From the NCBI GenBank assembly GCA_900548515.1, contig URKU01000020.1, positions 1-24,948 on the forward strand: a stretch of 24,948 nt of DNA, written 5' to 3'. This DNA comes from an uncultured Collinsella sp. (GTDB lineage Bacteria > Actinomycetota > Coriobacteriia > Coriobacteriales > Coriobacteriaceae). The position numbers were made by a program, and so were the translations under genes. Of this stretch, positions 1-7,944 are shown piece by piece. The notes below the pieces were generated by a model that had not been told where the DNA came from, searched no databases, and saw only the letters and a program-made list of their open reading frames with translations. Every line of letters begins with the position of its first letter. Positions within the stretch are counted from its first letter, which is position 1.

Positions 1-1143
1 GTCGTCGAGCTGAAGGTGATCGGCGAGCGCCAGCACGCAGCCGGGCACGACACCCGCGGATCCTGCCGTCGGAGCTGCGACGATCACGCCCATGGTGGCG
101 GAGCGCTCGAGCACGGCCATGGCGCGAGCCACGGCGTCGGTCTGGACAGCACCCATCAGGCTTGCACTCAAATCGTTGCGGCCGGTGGCTTCGACGAGCT
201 TGGCCTCGCCGCCGATGAGCCCACCGAGCGAGCGCTGCGGATTGGCGAGGGGGGCCGTGGTCTCCTCGCGCATGACGTCGAGCACGCGGCGCATGGCGGC
301 GACGGCGTGGGCCTCGCCGGTCAGACGTGCCTCGCGAACGGCCATGACGGCACCGATGCTGAGCCCCATTTCCTCGCACGCATCGAGCAGCTGCTCGCCG
401 TCGTCGAAGATCTCCTTAGCCGAGACGCCGGGGGAGAGCGACGAGGCAGAACCGGGGAGCTCGATAAAGGTCGCGTAATCGACATTGTCGAGCTTGCGGA
501 GCATGGGGACGACGGTGTCGTCGGGCGCGCCGTCGGTCTCAAAGACGGAGTAGGCCTGGCCGCCCACTTCGGTGCGGTAGGTGCGGCAGAAGGCGATGTT
601 TACATGGGCGTAGGCGAGCAGGTTGGTGAGCGCGGCGAGCACGCCGGGAACGTCCTTGTGCGCCACGAAGAGCGTGGAATACATGCCCGAGATGTCGACG
701 CCGACGCCGTTAATGCGGCTGATGCGCATCTTGCCGCCTCCCAGGCTCTCGCCGCGGACCTGTGCCGTGGCGCCCGTGTCGTCGACCATGTCGATGTCGA
801 CGGTATTGGGGTGGATGGAGGCGTCGTCGCCCTTGATGCCAAAGTGATATTCGAGGCCCTGCTCGCGTGCGAGGTCGAAGGCCTGCTTGATGTTCTCGTC
901 ATCGGTGTCGAGGCCCAGGATGCCTGCGACGAGCGCGCGGTCGGTGCCGTGGCCGCGGTAGGTGTGGGCGAAGGAGTTCCACAGGCCAAAGGTGACTTTG
1001 GTGATGCGGCCTTCCAGCAGGCTGGCGGCAACTTGGGCGCAGCGCAGGGCGCCGGCGGTGTGCGATGAGCTGGGGCCGACCATGACGGGGCCCAAGATCT
1101 CGAATGCTGAGGTCGTAGCTAGTGTTTGCGGCTTGCCTGCCAT
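1..1143 (-). CDS. sdaA: L-serine ammonia-lyase (serine dehydratase), fused beta-alpha form, 3' end outside window
   Basis: It deaminates L-serine to pyruvate and ammonia with a [4Fe-4S] cluster, in the cytosol. The 381 codons seen run from an ATG at 1143, preceded by AAAGGAG at good spacing, to the window edge without a stop, so the gene is partial. Residues 24-29 read PSSSHT, the serine-binding signature of the beta domain. Residues of about 150-200 look like an ACT domain (VPGVLAALTNLLAYAHVNIA). The alpha domain then begins and contains APTAGSAGVVPGC near the edge. In the E. coli-type enzyme a cluster Cys lies in this motif. Here the usual Cys position is Ala and a Cys follows five residues later, so the ligand assignment is open. 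The gene stands alone after the gyrA terminator and has a leader of about 170 nt with a strong dyad. Confidence 0.88.
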   Translation of the reverse strand, partial: MAGKPQTLATTSAFEILGPVMVGPSSSHTAGALRCAQVAASLLEGRITKVTFGLWNSFAHTYRGHGTDRALVAGILGLDTDDENIKQAFDLAREQGLEYHFGIKGDDASIHPNTVDIDMVDDTGATAQVRGESLGGGKMRISRINGVGVDISGMYSTLFVAHKDVPGVLAALTNLLAYAHVNIAFCRTYRTEVGGQAYSVFETDGAPDDTVVPMLRKLDNVDYATFIELPGSASSLSPGVSAKEIFDDGEQLLDACEEMGLSIGAVMAVREARLTGEAHAVAAMRRVLDVMREETTAPLANPQRSLGGLIGGEAKLVEATGRNDLSASLMGAVQTDAVARAMAVLERSATMGVIVAAPTAGSAGVVPGCVLALADHLQLDD

Positions 1144-1214
1144 GGGTGCTCCTTTAATCTGTCCCGTCGTCCCGAGGGGCGGGGCATAAGGTCGCCTGCT
1201 CGGACAGTCCTGCT

Positions 1215-1252
1215 CGCACGGAGAGCACATTAAGTGCTCTCCGGCTCGTGCG
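1215..1252 (-). promoter_or_regulatory. Inverted repeat in the leader of the serine ammonia-lyase gene
   Basis: GGAGAGCAC (1220-1228) and GTGCTCTCC (1234-1242) are perfect 9-bp arms around a 5-nt loop. Outer arms CGCAC (1215-1219) and GTGCG (1248-1252) can extend the pairing across a one-sided 5-nt bulge. It lies about 75 nt upstream of the sda start. No U tract follows on either strand, so it does not look like an intrinsic terminator. It could be an operator or a leader RNA structure; the sequence does not decide. The rest of 1144-1316 shows no clear promoter hexamers. Confidence 0.5.
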
Positions 1253-1316
1253 GAACTCGCGATCAACTTCGCATGCCGCCGGGCAGCCGGGGCCGACGTG
1301 GGGTTCAAAGGTTTTC

Positions 1317-1349
1317 AAAAAAGCGGTCGGCGCGCGGTGCGCCGACCGC
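1317..1349 (-). terminator. Rho-independent terminator of gyrBA
   Basis: On the minus strand an 11-bp perfect GC-rich stem (GCGGTCGGCGC, 1349-1339, with 1333-1323) closes a 5-nt loop. It is followed directly by six T residues (1322-1317). It starts about 40 nt after the gyrA stop codon and separates gyrBA from the serine ammonia-lyase gene. Confidence 0.92.
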
Positions 1350-1389
1350 CGATATATGGGGTCTGATAATTTTTACCAGCTAGGGCCTC

Positions 1390-4131
1390 TTACTCGTCTA
1401 GGAGATCTTCTGGCATGTCGTTGCCGTCGCCTAGATCGACAGGGGTTTCTTCGGGGGCAGAGCCGTTTCCCGTGGCTTCACCTTCGGGCTTCTCTTTGGC
1501 GGCTGTCATGCGGGCTACGGCGCAGATGCGGTCGTTGTCGTCGACGGTCATCATCTTGACGCCCTGGGTAGCGCGGCCAGTCTGGCTGATCTCGTCGGTC
1601 TTGACGCGAATGACCGTCGCGCCCTCTGTCACGATGAACAGCTCGTGCTGCGGGCCCACCGTCTTCATGGCCGCGAGGTTACCCTTACGCTCGGTCATTT
1701 GGATGGTGTAGACGCCCTGGCCGCCGCGATTCTGCTCCGGGTAGTCCGCGACCGGCGTGCGCTTGCCGTAGCCGCGCTCGGTGATGACGAACAGATCACC
1801 GTTGCCGTTAGTGACTTCCATGCCCAGAACGCTCACGCCGTCCTTCATACCGATACCGCGAACGCCGCTGGTATCGCGGCCGGTGGCGCGCACCTGCTCC
1901 TCGGAAAACATGATCGCCTTGCCCGCGGTGGTGGCCAGGATAATCTTGTCGCCCTCGCGCACGCGGCGCACGTTCAGCAGCGCGTCGTCGTCACGCAGGT
2001 TGATAGCGATCAGGCCGTCGCGACGGCTGCGGTCATATGCGCTCATCACGGTCTTCTTGACCATGCCGCTCTTGGTGGCAAACATCAGATACTCGTCGGC
2101 AGGGAACTCGCGGCAGCTGATGACGCTCGCGATCTTCTCGCCTTCCTCGAAGGGCAGCAGGTTGACGATCGCGGTGCCGCGCGCCTGGCGCGTACCGACC
2201 GGCAGCTCGTGCACCTTCAGGCGGTAGACCTTGCCCTTGCTCGAGAAGAACAGCACGTACTCGTGCGTGGATGCGATAAACATCTCGTCGATAACGTCGT
2301 CCTCTTTGAGGTTGACGCCCGACACGCCCTTGCCGCCGCGCTTCTGGGCGCGATAGGCAGCCACCGGGATACGCTTCACATAGCCGGTGTGGGTGATGGT
2401 CACGACCATGTCCTCGTCGGCGATGAGGTCCTCAACGTCCAGATCCTTCTCGACCTGGCTGATCTCGGTGCGGCGCTTATCACCGAACTTCTTGGAGATC
2501 TCGCGCATCTCTTCCTTGATGACGCCCAAGATCTTTTCCTCGTGCGCCAGCAGGTCCTCGTAGTAGGCGATGGCGCGGCGCAGACCGTCCAGCTCTTCCT
2601 GAATCTTGTCGCGCTCCAGGCCGGTCAGGCGGCGCAGCTTCATCTCGAGGATGGCCGTGGTCTGCTCGGGCGTAAAGCCAAAGCGCTCGATCAGGCGGCT
2701 GCTGGCCTCGGAATCGGTCTGCGAAGAGCGGATGATGCTGATGACCTCGTCGATATGGTCGAGAGCCATCAGGTAGCCCTCGAGGATGTGGGCACGCGCC
2801 TGGGCCTTCTTAAGGTCAAAGCGGGTGCGGCGGGTGACGACGTCGACCTGGTGGTCGATGTAGTGCTGCAGCATCTCGCGCAGGCTCAGGCATTTGGGCA
2901 CGCCGTTGACGAGCGCCAGGTTGTTGGCGCCAAAGGTCGTCTGCAGCGAGGTGTACTTGTACAGGTTGTTGAGCACGACCTGCGGAATGACGCCCTTCTT
3001 GAGCTCGATAACCAGACGGATGCCCTTCTGGTTGGACTCGTCGCGCATGTCCGAGATGCCCTCGATACGCTTGTCGTTGACGAGCTGGGCGATCTTCTCC
3101 TGCAGGGTGCCCTTGTTGACCATGTAGGGAATCTCGGTAAAGACCAGGCGGCTACGGCCGGTCTTGGTGGACTCCACGTGGGCCTTGGCGCGCACGGTGA
3201 TGGAGCCGCGGCCGGTCTCGTAGCTCTGCCTAATGCCGGCGCTGCCCATGATGATGGCGCCGGTGGGGAAGTCCGGGCCGGGCATGATCTGCATAAGCTC
3301 GTCGACGGTGGCGTCGGGATTGTCAATCAGGTAGCAGGTGGCCTCGATCGCCTCGGTGAGGTTGTGCGGGGCGATGTTGGTGGCCATGCCGACGGCGATA
3401 CCCTGGCTACCGTTGACCAGCAGGTTGGGGAAGCGCGCGGGCAGCGCCTGGGGCTCGGCGAGTGACTCGTCGTAGTTGGGCTGCCAGTCGACGGTATCCT
3501 TCTGCAGGTCGCGCAAGAGCTCCATGGCGGGCTTGGCCAAGCGGCTCTCGGTATAACGCATGGCCGCCGCGCCGTCGCCGTCAATGTTGCCGAAGTTACC
3601 GTGACCGTCGATGAGCGGCGTACGCATGGAGAACCACTGTGCCAGACGAACCATGGCCTCGTAGACCGCGGAGTCACCGTGCGGGTGGTACTTACCGATA
3701 ACTTCGCCGACCGTCCAGGCCGACTTCTTGTGCGGGCGGTTGGGATAGATGCCGCTTTCGTTCATCGCGTACAGGATGCGGCGGTGTACCGGCTTTAGGC
3801 CGTCGCGCACGTCCGGCAGGGCGCGCGCCGTGATGACCGACATCGAATACTCGATAAACGACTGCTTCATCTCGCGACCGAACTCCGAAATCTGGAGCTG
3901 GCCGCCATTGATATCCTCGCCGGCCGAGGCGCCACGGTCGACTTCGCCAAAGCTCTCCTCGAGCTCGCCGTCGTCGTCTTCTTCCTCATCATCATCGGCA
4001 TCGGGGTTATAGGCGTCCGGGTCGCCGTCCTCGCCCTGCTCAGCACGGGCAAGCAGGCGCTTCAGATCGTCGGGCATGCCGGCATCGCCGGCCTCGTCCA
4101 TACCCTCGTTATTGTTGATATCGTCTGCCAC
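1390..4131 (-). CDS. gyrA: DNA gyrase subunit A
   Basis: GyrA breaks and rejoins DNA within the A2B2 gyrase that introduces negative supercoils. The protein has 913 residues. The breakage-reunion domain contains the catalytic Tyr193 in AAMRYTESRL. The quinolone-resistance region HPHGDSAVYE has Ser154 and Glu158 at the E. coli 83 and 87 positions, a drug-sensitive-looking Ser with the Gram-positive-type acidic residue. The GyrA box QKRGGKG (596-602) marks the C-terminal DNA-wrapping pinwheel. An acidic, probably disordered extension of about 70 residues precedes the canonical start of the domain (Tyr122 in E. coli is Tyr193 here), and the protein also ends in an acidic tail. The start is GTG, supported by AGGAGG four bases upstream. 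It follows gyrB by 11 bp, in one operon. Confidence 0.98.
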   Translation of the reverse strand: MADDINNNEGMDEAGDAGMPDDLKRLLARAEQGEDGDPDAYNPDADDDEEEDDDGELEESFGEVDRGASAGEDINGGQLQISEFGREMKQSFIEYSMSVITARALPDVRDGLKPVHRRILYAMNESGIYPNRPHKKSAWTVGEVIGKYHPHGDSAVYEAMVRLAQWFSMRTPLIDGHGNFGNIDGDGAAAMRYTESRLAKPAMELLRDLQKDTVDWQPNYDESLAEPQALPARFPNLLVNGSQGIAVGMATNIAPHNLTEAIEATCYLIDNPDATVDELMQIMPGPDFPTGAIIMGSAGIRQSYETGRGSITVRAKAHVESTKTGRSRLVFTEIPYMVNKGTLQEKIAQLVNDKRIEGISDMRDESNQKGIRLVIELKKGVIPQVVLNNLYKYTSLQTTFGANNLALVNGVPKCLSLREMLQHYIDHQVDVVTRRTRFDLKKAQARAHILEGYLMALDHIDEVISIIRSSQTDSEASSRLIERFGFTPEQTTAILEMKLRRLTGLERDKIQEELDGLRRAIAYYEDLLAHEEKILGVIKEEMREISKKFGDKRRTEISQVEKDLDVEDLIADEDMVVTITHTGYVKRIPVAAYRAQKRGGKGVSGVNLKEDDVIDEMFIASTHEYVLFFSSKGKVYRLKVHELPVGTRQARGTAIVNLLPFEEGEKIASVISCREFPADEYLMFATKSGMVKKTVMSAYDRSRRDGLIAINLRDDDALLNVRRVREGDKIILATTAGKAIMFSEEQVRATGRDTSGVRGIGMKDGVSVLGMEVTNGNGDLFVITERGYGKRTPVADYPEQNRGGQGVYTIQMTERKGNLAAMKTVGPQHELFIVTEGATVIRVKTDEISQTGRATQGVKMMTVDDNDRICAVARMTAAKEKPEGEATGNGSAPEETPVDLGDGNDMPEDLLDE

Positions 4132-4142
4132 GTTACCTCCTC

Positions 4143-6173
4143 TTAAGCGTCAAGGAATCGTGCATCATGCGCGTGTTTTTCAATGTACTCGCGGCGATAG
4201 CCGACCTCGGAACCCATGAGCTCGCGCACGGCGCGGTCCGCCACCACGGCGTCCTCGATCGACACGCGCTGCAGAATACGGGTCTTGGGGTCCATCGTCG
4301 TCGAGGCAAGCTGCTTGGGGTCCATCTCGCCCAGGCCCTTATAGCGCTGGACGGTGTAACCCTTGCGCTTCTTAGTGATCTTGCCGTCCTTGGCCTTGCC
4401 GTCCTCGTCGTTGTCGTCAGGGTTCAGCCCCAGGCTCTGGATGGTGTCGCGCAGGATCTCGTCTTCGGGCTGGCGGCCGTTGGGATACACGTAGTGAATC
4501 TTGTTGCGCACCTTGATGCCGAAGATGGGCGGGCACGCGACGTACACGTAGCCGGCGTCAATCAGCGGGCGCATGTACTTGTAGAAGAACGTCAGCAGCA
4601 GGATGCGGATGTGCGCGCCGTCGACGTCTGCATCGGTCATGATGATGATCTTGTGGTAGCGGGCCTTGGTGATATCGAAGTCACCGCCGTCGCCGGCGCT
4701 CGTCGTGACGCCGCAGCCGATCGCGGTGATGAGCGACTGGATGGTGTCGCTCGAGAACGCACGGTGGTCGCCCACGCGCTCGACGTTCAAAATCTTGCCG
4801 CGCAGGGGTAGGATCGCCTGGATGTCTCGGCGGCGGCCGTCCTTGGCCGAGCCGCCTGCCGAGTCGCCCTCTACGATAAAGAGCTCGGTCAACTCGGCGT
4901 CGCGCACCGAACAGTCGGCGAGCTTGCCGGGCAGCGACGCCGTCTCGAGCAGGCTCTTGCGGCGGGTCGCCTCGCGCGCCTTACGGGCGGCGTTGCGCGC
5001 CTTGCAGGCCTGCTGGGCTTTCTTGACGATCTCGCGAGCGGGCTTGGGATGCTCCTCGAGGTAATCGGCAAGGCCGTCGGTCACGATCTTGAGCGTCAGC
5101 GCGCGCATATAGGAGCTGCCGAGCTTGGCCTTGGTCTGGCCCTCAAACTGCGGATCGGGCAGCTTGACCGAGATAACGGCCGATAGGCCCTCGCGCACAT
5201 CGTCACCGGTCAGGTTGGCGTCTTTTTCCTTGAGCAGGTTCTGCTTGCGAGCGTAATCGTTAATCACACGGGTGAGCGCGGTACGGAAGCCCTCGAGGTG
5301 CATGCCGCCCTCGGGGGTATAGATGTCGTTGGCAAACGACATGACGTTCTCGCCGTAGCCGCTATTCCACTGCAGGGACACCTCGACCTCGCCCATCTTG
5401 GTCACGGGCGCATCCGGATCCGATTTGCCCTCGATATAGATGGGCTCCTTAAAGACCTCGGGGACATCCTTGCCCTCGTTGAGGAACTTGACGAAGTCGA
5501 TGATGCCGCCGGCATAGCAAAACTCCTCCACATGGGGAGTTGCCTCGCGCTCGTCGGTCAGCACGATCTTGAGGTTCTTGTTGAGGAATGCCGTCTCCTG
5601 CAGACGGTTGTGCAGCGTGTCGAAATCGTAGATGCAGGTCTCGAAGATCTCGTCGTCGGGCCAGAAGCTGACAGTGGTACCCGTCGTCTCCGAAGTGCCC
5701 ACGACTTCCATCTTCTTGACGGTCTTGCCGCGCGAAAACTCCATCTCGTAGATGTTGCCATCGCGGCATACCTGCACGACCACACGCTTGGACAGGGCGT
5801 TGACGACGGAGATGCCCACGCCGTGCAGGCCGCCCGAGACCTTGTAGGCCGAGTTATCGAACTTACCGCCGGCGTGCAAGATCGTCATGACGACCTCGAG
5901 CGTCGGGATCTTTTTAACAGGGTGCTCGTCGACGGGGATGCCGCGCCCGTTGTCGACGACCGTGATGGAGTTGTCGGCGTGGACCGTCACCTGGATCTCG
6001 GTGCAGAAACCGGCCATGGCCTCGTCGACGGAGTTGTCAACGATCTCCCACACCAGGTGATGCAGACCGCTGGCGCTCGTCGAGCCGATATACATGCCCG
6101 GGCGCTTACGAACGGCCTCGAGACCTTCGAGAATCTTAATCTCGCCGCCATCGTAATCGTTTTCGTTTGCCAC
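4143..6173 (-). CDS. gyrB: DNA gyrase subunit B
   Basis: GyrB is the ATPase subunit of gyrase. I chose a GTG start at 6173 (676 residues): it has AAGGGGG just upstream and the predicted transcription start falls near 6190. A TTG at 6191 would add six residues. In order: the GHKL ATPase with EIVDNSVDEA, DNGRGIPVD and GGLHGVGISVVNALS; the QTK loop (GQTKAKLGS); the TOPRIM domain with EGDSAGGSA and the metal-binding DADVDGAH; and the C-terminal RYKGLGEMDPKQL. The length fits the short Gram-positive form without the insertion of about 170 residues found in E. coli. The gene is immediately upstream of gyrA and has its own probable promoter behind the terminator of the replication operon. Confidence 0.98.
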   Translation of the reverse strand: MANENDYDGGEIKILEGLEAVRKRPGMYIGSTSASGLHHLVWEIVDNSVDEAMAGFCTEIQVTVHADNSITVVDNGRGIPVDEHPVKKIPTLEVVMTILHAGGKFDNSAYKVSGGLHGVGISVVNALSKRVVVQVCRDGNIYEMEFSRGKTVKKMEVVGTSETTGTTVSFWPDDEIFETCIYDFDTLHNRLQETAFLNKNLKIVLTDEREATPHVEEFCYAGGIIDFVKFLNEGKDVPEVFKEPIYIEGKSDPDAPVTKMGEVEVSLQWNSGYGENVMSFANDIYTPEGGMHLEGFRTALTRVINDYARKQNLLKEKDANLTGDDVREGLSAVISVKLPDPQFEGQTKAKLGSSYMRALTLKIVTDGLADYLEEHPKPAREIVKKAQQACKARNAARKAREATRRKSLLETASLPGKLADCSVRDAELTELFIVEGDSAGGSAKDGRRRDIQAILPLRGKILNVERVGDHRAFSSDTIQSLITAIGCGVTTSAGDGGDFDITKARYHKIIIMTDADVDGAHIRILLLTFFYKYMRPLIDAGYVYVACPPIFGIKVRNKIHYVYPNGRQPEDEILRDTIQSLGLNPDDNDEDGKAKDGKITKKRKGYTVQRYKGLGEMDPKQLASTTMDPKTRILQRVSIEDAVVADRAVRELMGSEVGYRREYIEKHAHDARFLDA

Positions 6174-6196
6174 ACGTCCCCCTTCAGTCAAGAAAA

Positions 6197-6225
6197 TGTG
6201 TACAGCCTTACTAGTTTATCGTAAA
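6197..6225 (-). promoter_or_regulatory. Probable gyrBA promoter
   Basis: On the minus strand TTTACG (6225-6220, 4/6 match to TTGACA) and TACACA (6202-6197, 3/6 match to TATAAT) are 17 bp apart. They lie directly downstream of the terminator hairpin and upstream of gyrB. The hexamers are weak, so the call rests mostly on position and spacing. Transcription would start near 6190, giving a leader of only about 17 nt to the GTG at 6173. Confidence 0.35.
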
Positions 6226-6251
6226 ATAATACCCTCGGGAACGAGGGTATT
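6220..6251 (-). terminator. Terminator between the DUF721 gene and gyrB
   Basis: A perfect 10-bp stem (AATACCCTCG/CGAGGGTATT, 6251-6242 with 6237-6228) closes a 4-nt loop. On the minus strand it is followed by ATTTTACG, a short U-rich tail. It lies about 27 nt after the stop codon of the DUF721 gene and marks the end of the dnaA-dnaN-recF operon. The tail is modest, so some read-through into gyrBA is possible. Confidence 0.75.
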
Positions 6252-6278
6252 TGGCTCTACAAGGCCACCAGATGCGAT

Positions 6279-6842
6279 TTAAGGCTCTTTTTTGCTTTGC
6301 ACGCCCTTGGCCCACTCGGCACTGGCTCTCATGGCGTTCTCGAGGGCCTCGCGCAGTTTTTGGTCTTCGATGGGCGCCGCTTGGCACTCAATCTCGGTGC
6401 GCTCGGCCTCACTTAGGTCGGCATGCGGGGCCGGCGGGCGCTCTGTCGTCGGCGGGCGCAGGCGCTCCTTGGCGGCGGGCGGCGTGTGACCGGGTGCGGT
6501 GGTTTTGAACACCAGGCCGTCCACATGCGCACCGGCGCGCTCCATGCGCGCGCGGATGATCTCGCGCAACAGCGTCATTTCCTGCGTCCACGAGGGCGAG
6601 TCGAGATACACCAGCAGTTCATTGGACTCGGGCAGGTAACGCAGCCCCGTCACATGCCGCCCCTCGCGCGTGCCCGAGCACACCGCGTTCCACGCGCGAT
6701 AGACCGCGCGCGACTCCTCGGCAGCCTCCATCTGCGCACGGCGCTCAGGGGTCGCAGCCGCCAGGATGCGTTGGCGCTCTGCGTTCAAAAAGCCACTGAA
6801 GGCGACCGTTTCGCTCTCGCGCTCGTAATTAGCACGTCTCAC
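6279..6842 (-). CDS. dciA: DUF721 / DciA-family protein, probable replicative-helicase operator
   Basis: DciA proteins are the widespread loaders or operators of the replicative helicase DnaB in bacteria that lack DnaC or DnaI. The product has 187 residues. The region of about residues 45-110 (AWNAVCSGTREGRHVTGLRY, followed by NELLVYLDSPSWTQEMTLLR) matches the DUF721 core pattern of short beta strands and a helix ending in the basic IIRARMERA. A Pro-rich linker (about 115-140) and a charged helical tail follow. The GTG start overlaps the end of recF by 14 nt, which implies translational coupling. Position after recF and before gyrB is typical for actinobacterial DUF721 genes. Family assignment is by pattern only, and the helicase role is inferred from the family. 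Confidence 0.8.
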   Translation of the reverse strand: MRRANYERESETVAFSGFLNAERQRILAAATPERRAQMEAAEESRAVYRAWNAVCSGTREGRHVTGLRYLPESNELLVYLDSPSWTQEMTLLREIIRARMERAGAHVDGLVFKTTAPGHTPPAAKERLRPPTTERPPAPHADLSEAERTEIECQAAPIEDQKLREALENAMRASAEWAKGVQSKKEP

Positions 6843-7935
6843 CCATGCTCACCACCTTGGCTCGATCAAGCAGGTCATCGGTAAAGTACCCCAGGTTGGT
6901 CGTGGTTATGACCGTCTGGATATCATCGCCGATCAGCCGCAGAAAAGCACCGCGGCGCTCGCCGTCGAGTTCGCTCATCACGTCGTCCAAAAGCAGCAGT
7001 GGGGCGGTGCCCAGGACATCGCGAGCCACGGCCACCTCCGCCACCTTCCAGGCCAGAACCAACGTTCGCTGCTGACCTTGGCTGGCAAATGAACGGGCGG
7101 AGCGACCCGCCACGGTAAACTCAATCTCATCGCGATGCGGTCCCACCAACGTCACGCCGCGGCGAATTTCCTCGTCGGCGTGCTCATCAAGGGCAGCCAG
7201 CATGCGCTCGTACGCCCAGCCCTTCAGTTCTTCGCGATCCTCGACCTGGGGCAAATCCCCCAGCGTGGACGTATAGGTCACGTTGGCAGCCTCACCGGAT
7301 GCCACTTGCCCGTAGGCAGTGTGCACATGGCCCGCCAGCCGGTCGAGCAGGGCCAACCGGTGCACAAGCAGAGCCGAGCCCGCGCGGGCAATCGAATCGT
7401 TCCACGCGCCGAGCATCTCGCGGCAGCACCAGGTCTCCTTGAGCAAGGCGTTACGCTGGGTCACGCAGCGCCCATAGGTGCTCGCAAGATCGGCATAGCG
7501 TGCGCTCAGTTGCATGCCAAAGTCATCGAGGGCAGCGCGGCGCACACTGGCGCCTCGTTTAACCATGTCCAGATGGTCGGGGCAAAACAGCACGCTCGGC
7601 AGAACCCCGCGCACACCGGCGGCAGAACATCTCTTGCCGTTGCGGCTAAACGAGCGCTTACCGTCCTCCGCGTTCAATCCCATATCAAGCACGCGGCCGT
7701 CGCCCTCGAGCCTCAGCTCGACCTTGCACGATCCCACGCCGTCACGGACGAGCTCGGCTGCGGTCGGATGCCTAAACGAGGCGCCGCTCGTCAGCAGCTG
7801 CAGCGCCTCTATGAGATTGGTCTTTCCCGCCGCGTTGGGTCCCGCAAGTATCGTCACGCCCTCGTCCAAGGCAAGGCGATAGCTATCGAAGCTGCGGTAG
7901 TGCGCGACGGAAAGATCGCGGGCGAACATGGTCAT
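6829..7935 (-). CDS. recF: DNA replication and repair protein RecF
   Basis: RecF is an SMC/ABC-type ATPase that, with RecO and RecR, loads RecA at gapped DNA. The product has 368 residues, normal for the family. Walker A is GPNAAGKT (32-39). The ABC signature region reads ASQGQQRTLVLAWK. Walker B with D-loop is LLLLDDVMSELD (313-324). The start is ATG at 7935, nine bases after the dnaN stop; an ATG two codons further in (7929) is an alternative, and neither has a strong Shine-Dalgarno sequence. The gene lies in the replication operon between dnaN and the DUF721 gene. Confidence 0.96.
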   Translation of the reverse strand: MTMFARDLSVAHYRSFDSYRLALDEGVTILAGPNAAGKTNLIEALQLLTSGASFRHPTAAELVRDGVGSCKVELRLEGDGRVLDMGLNAEDGKRSFSRNGKRCSAAGVRGVLPSVLFCPDHLDMVKRGASVRRAALDDFGMQLSARYADLASTYGRCVTQRNALLKETWCCREMLGAWNDSIARAGSALLVHRLALLDRLAGHVHTAYGQVASGEAANVTYTSTLGDLPQVEDREELKGWAYERMLAALDEHADEEIRRGVTLVGPHRDEIEFTVAGRSARSFASQGQQRTLVLAWKVAEVAVARDVLGTAPLLLLDDVMSELDGERRGAFLRLIGDDIQTVITTTNLGYFTDDLLDRAKVVSMGETC

Positions 7936-7944
7936 AGCGCAGCG

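Noticed and set aside
1645..3465. Plus-strand open frame of 606 codons antisense to gyrA
   Set aside because: It is a high-GC shadow of gyrA. Its protein is rich in Ala, Val, Asp, His and Leu with no domain pattern, and the opposite frame is an unmistakable GyrA.
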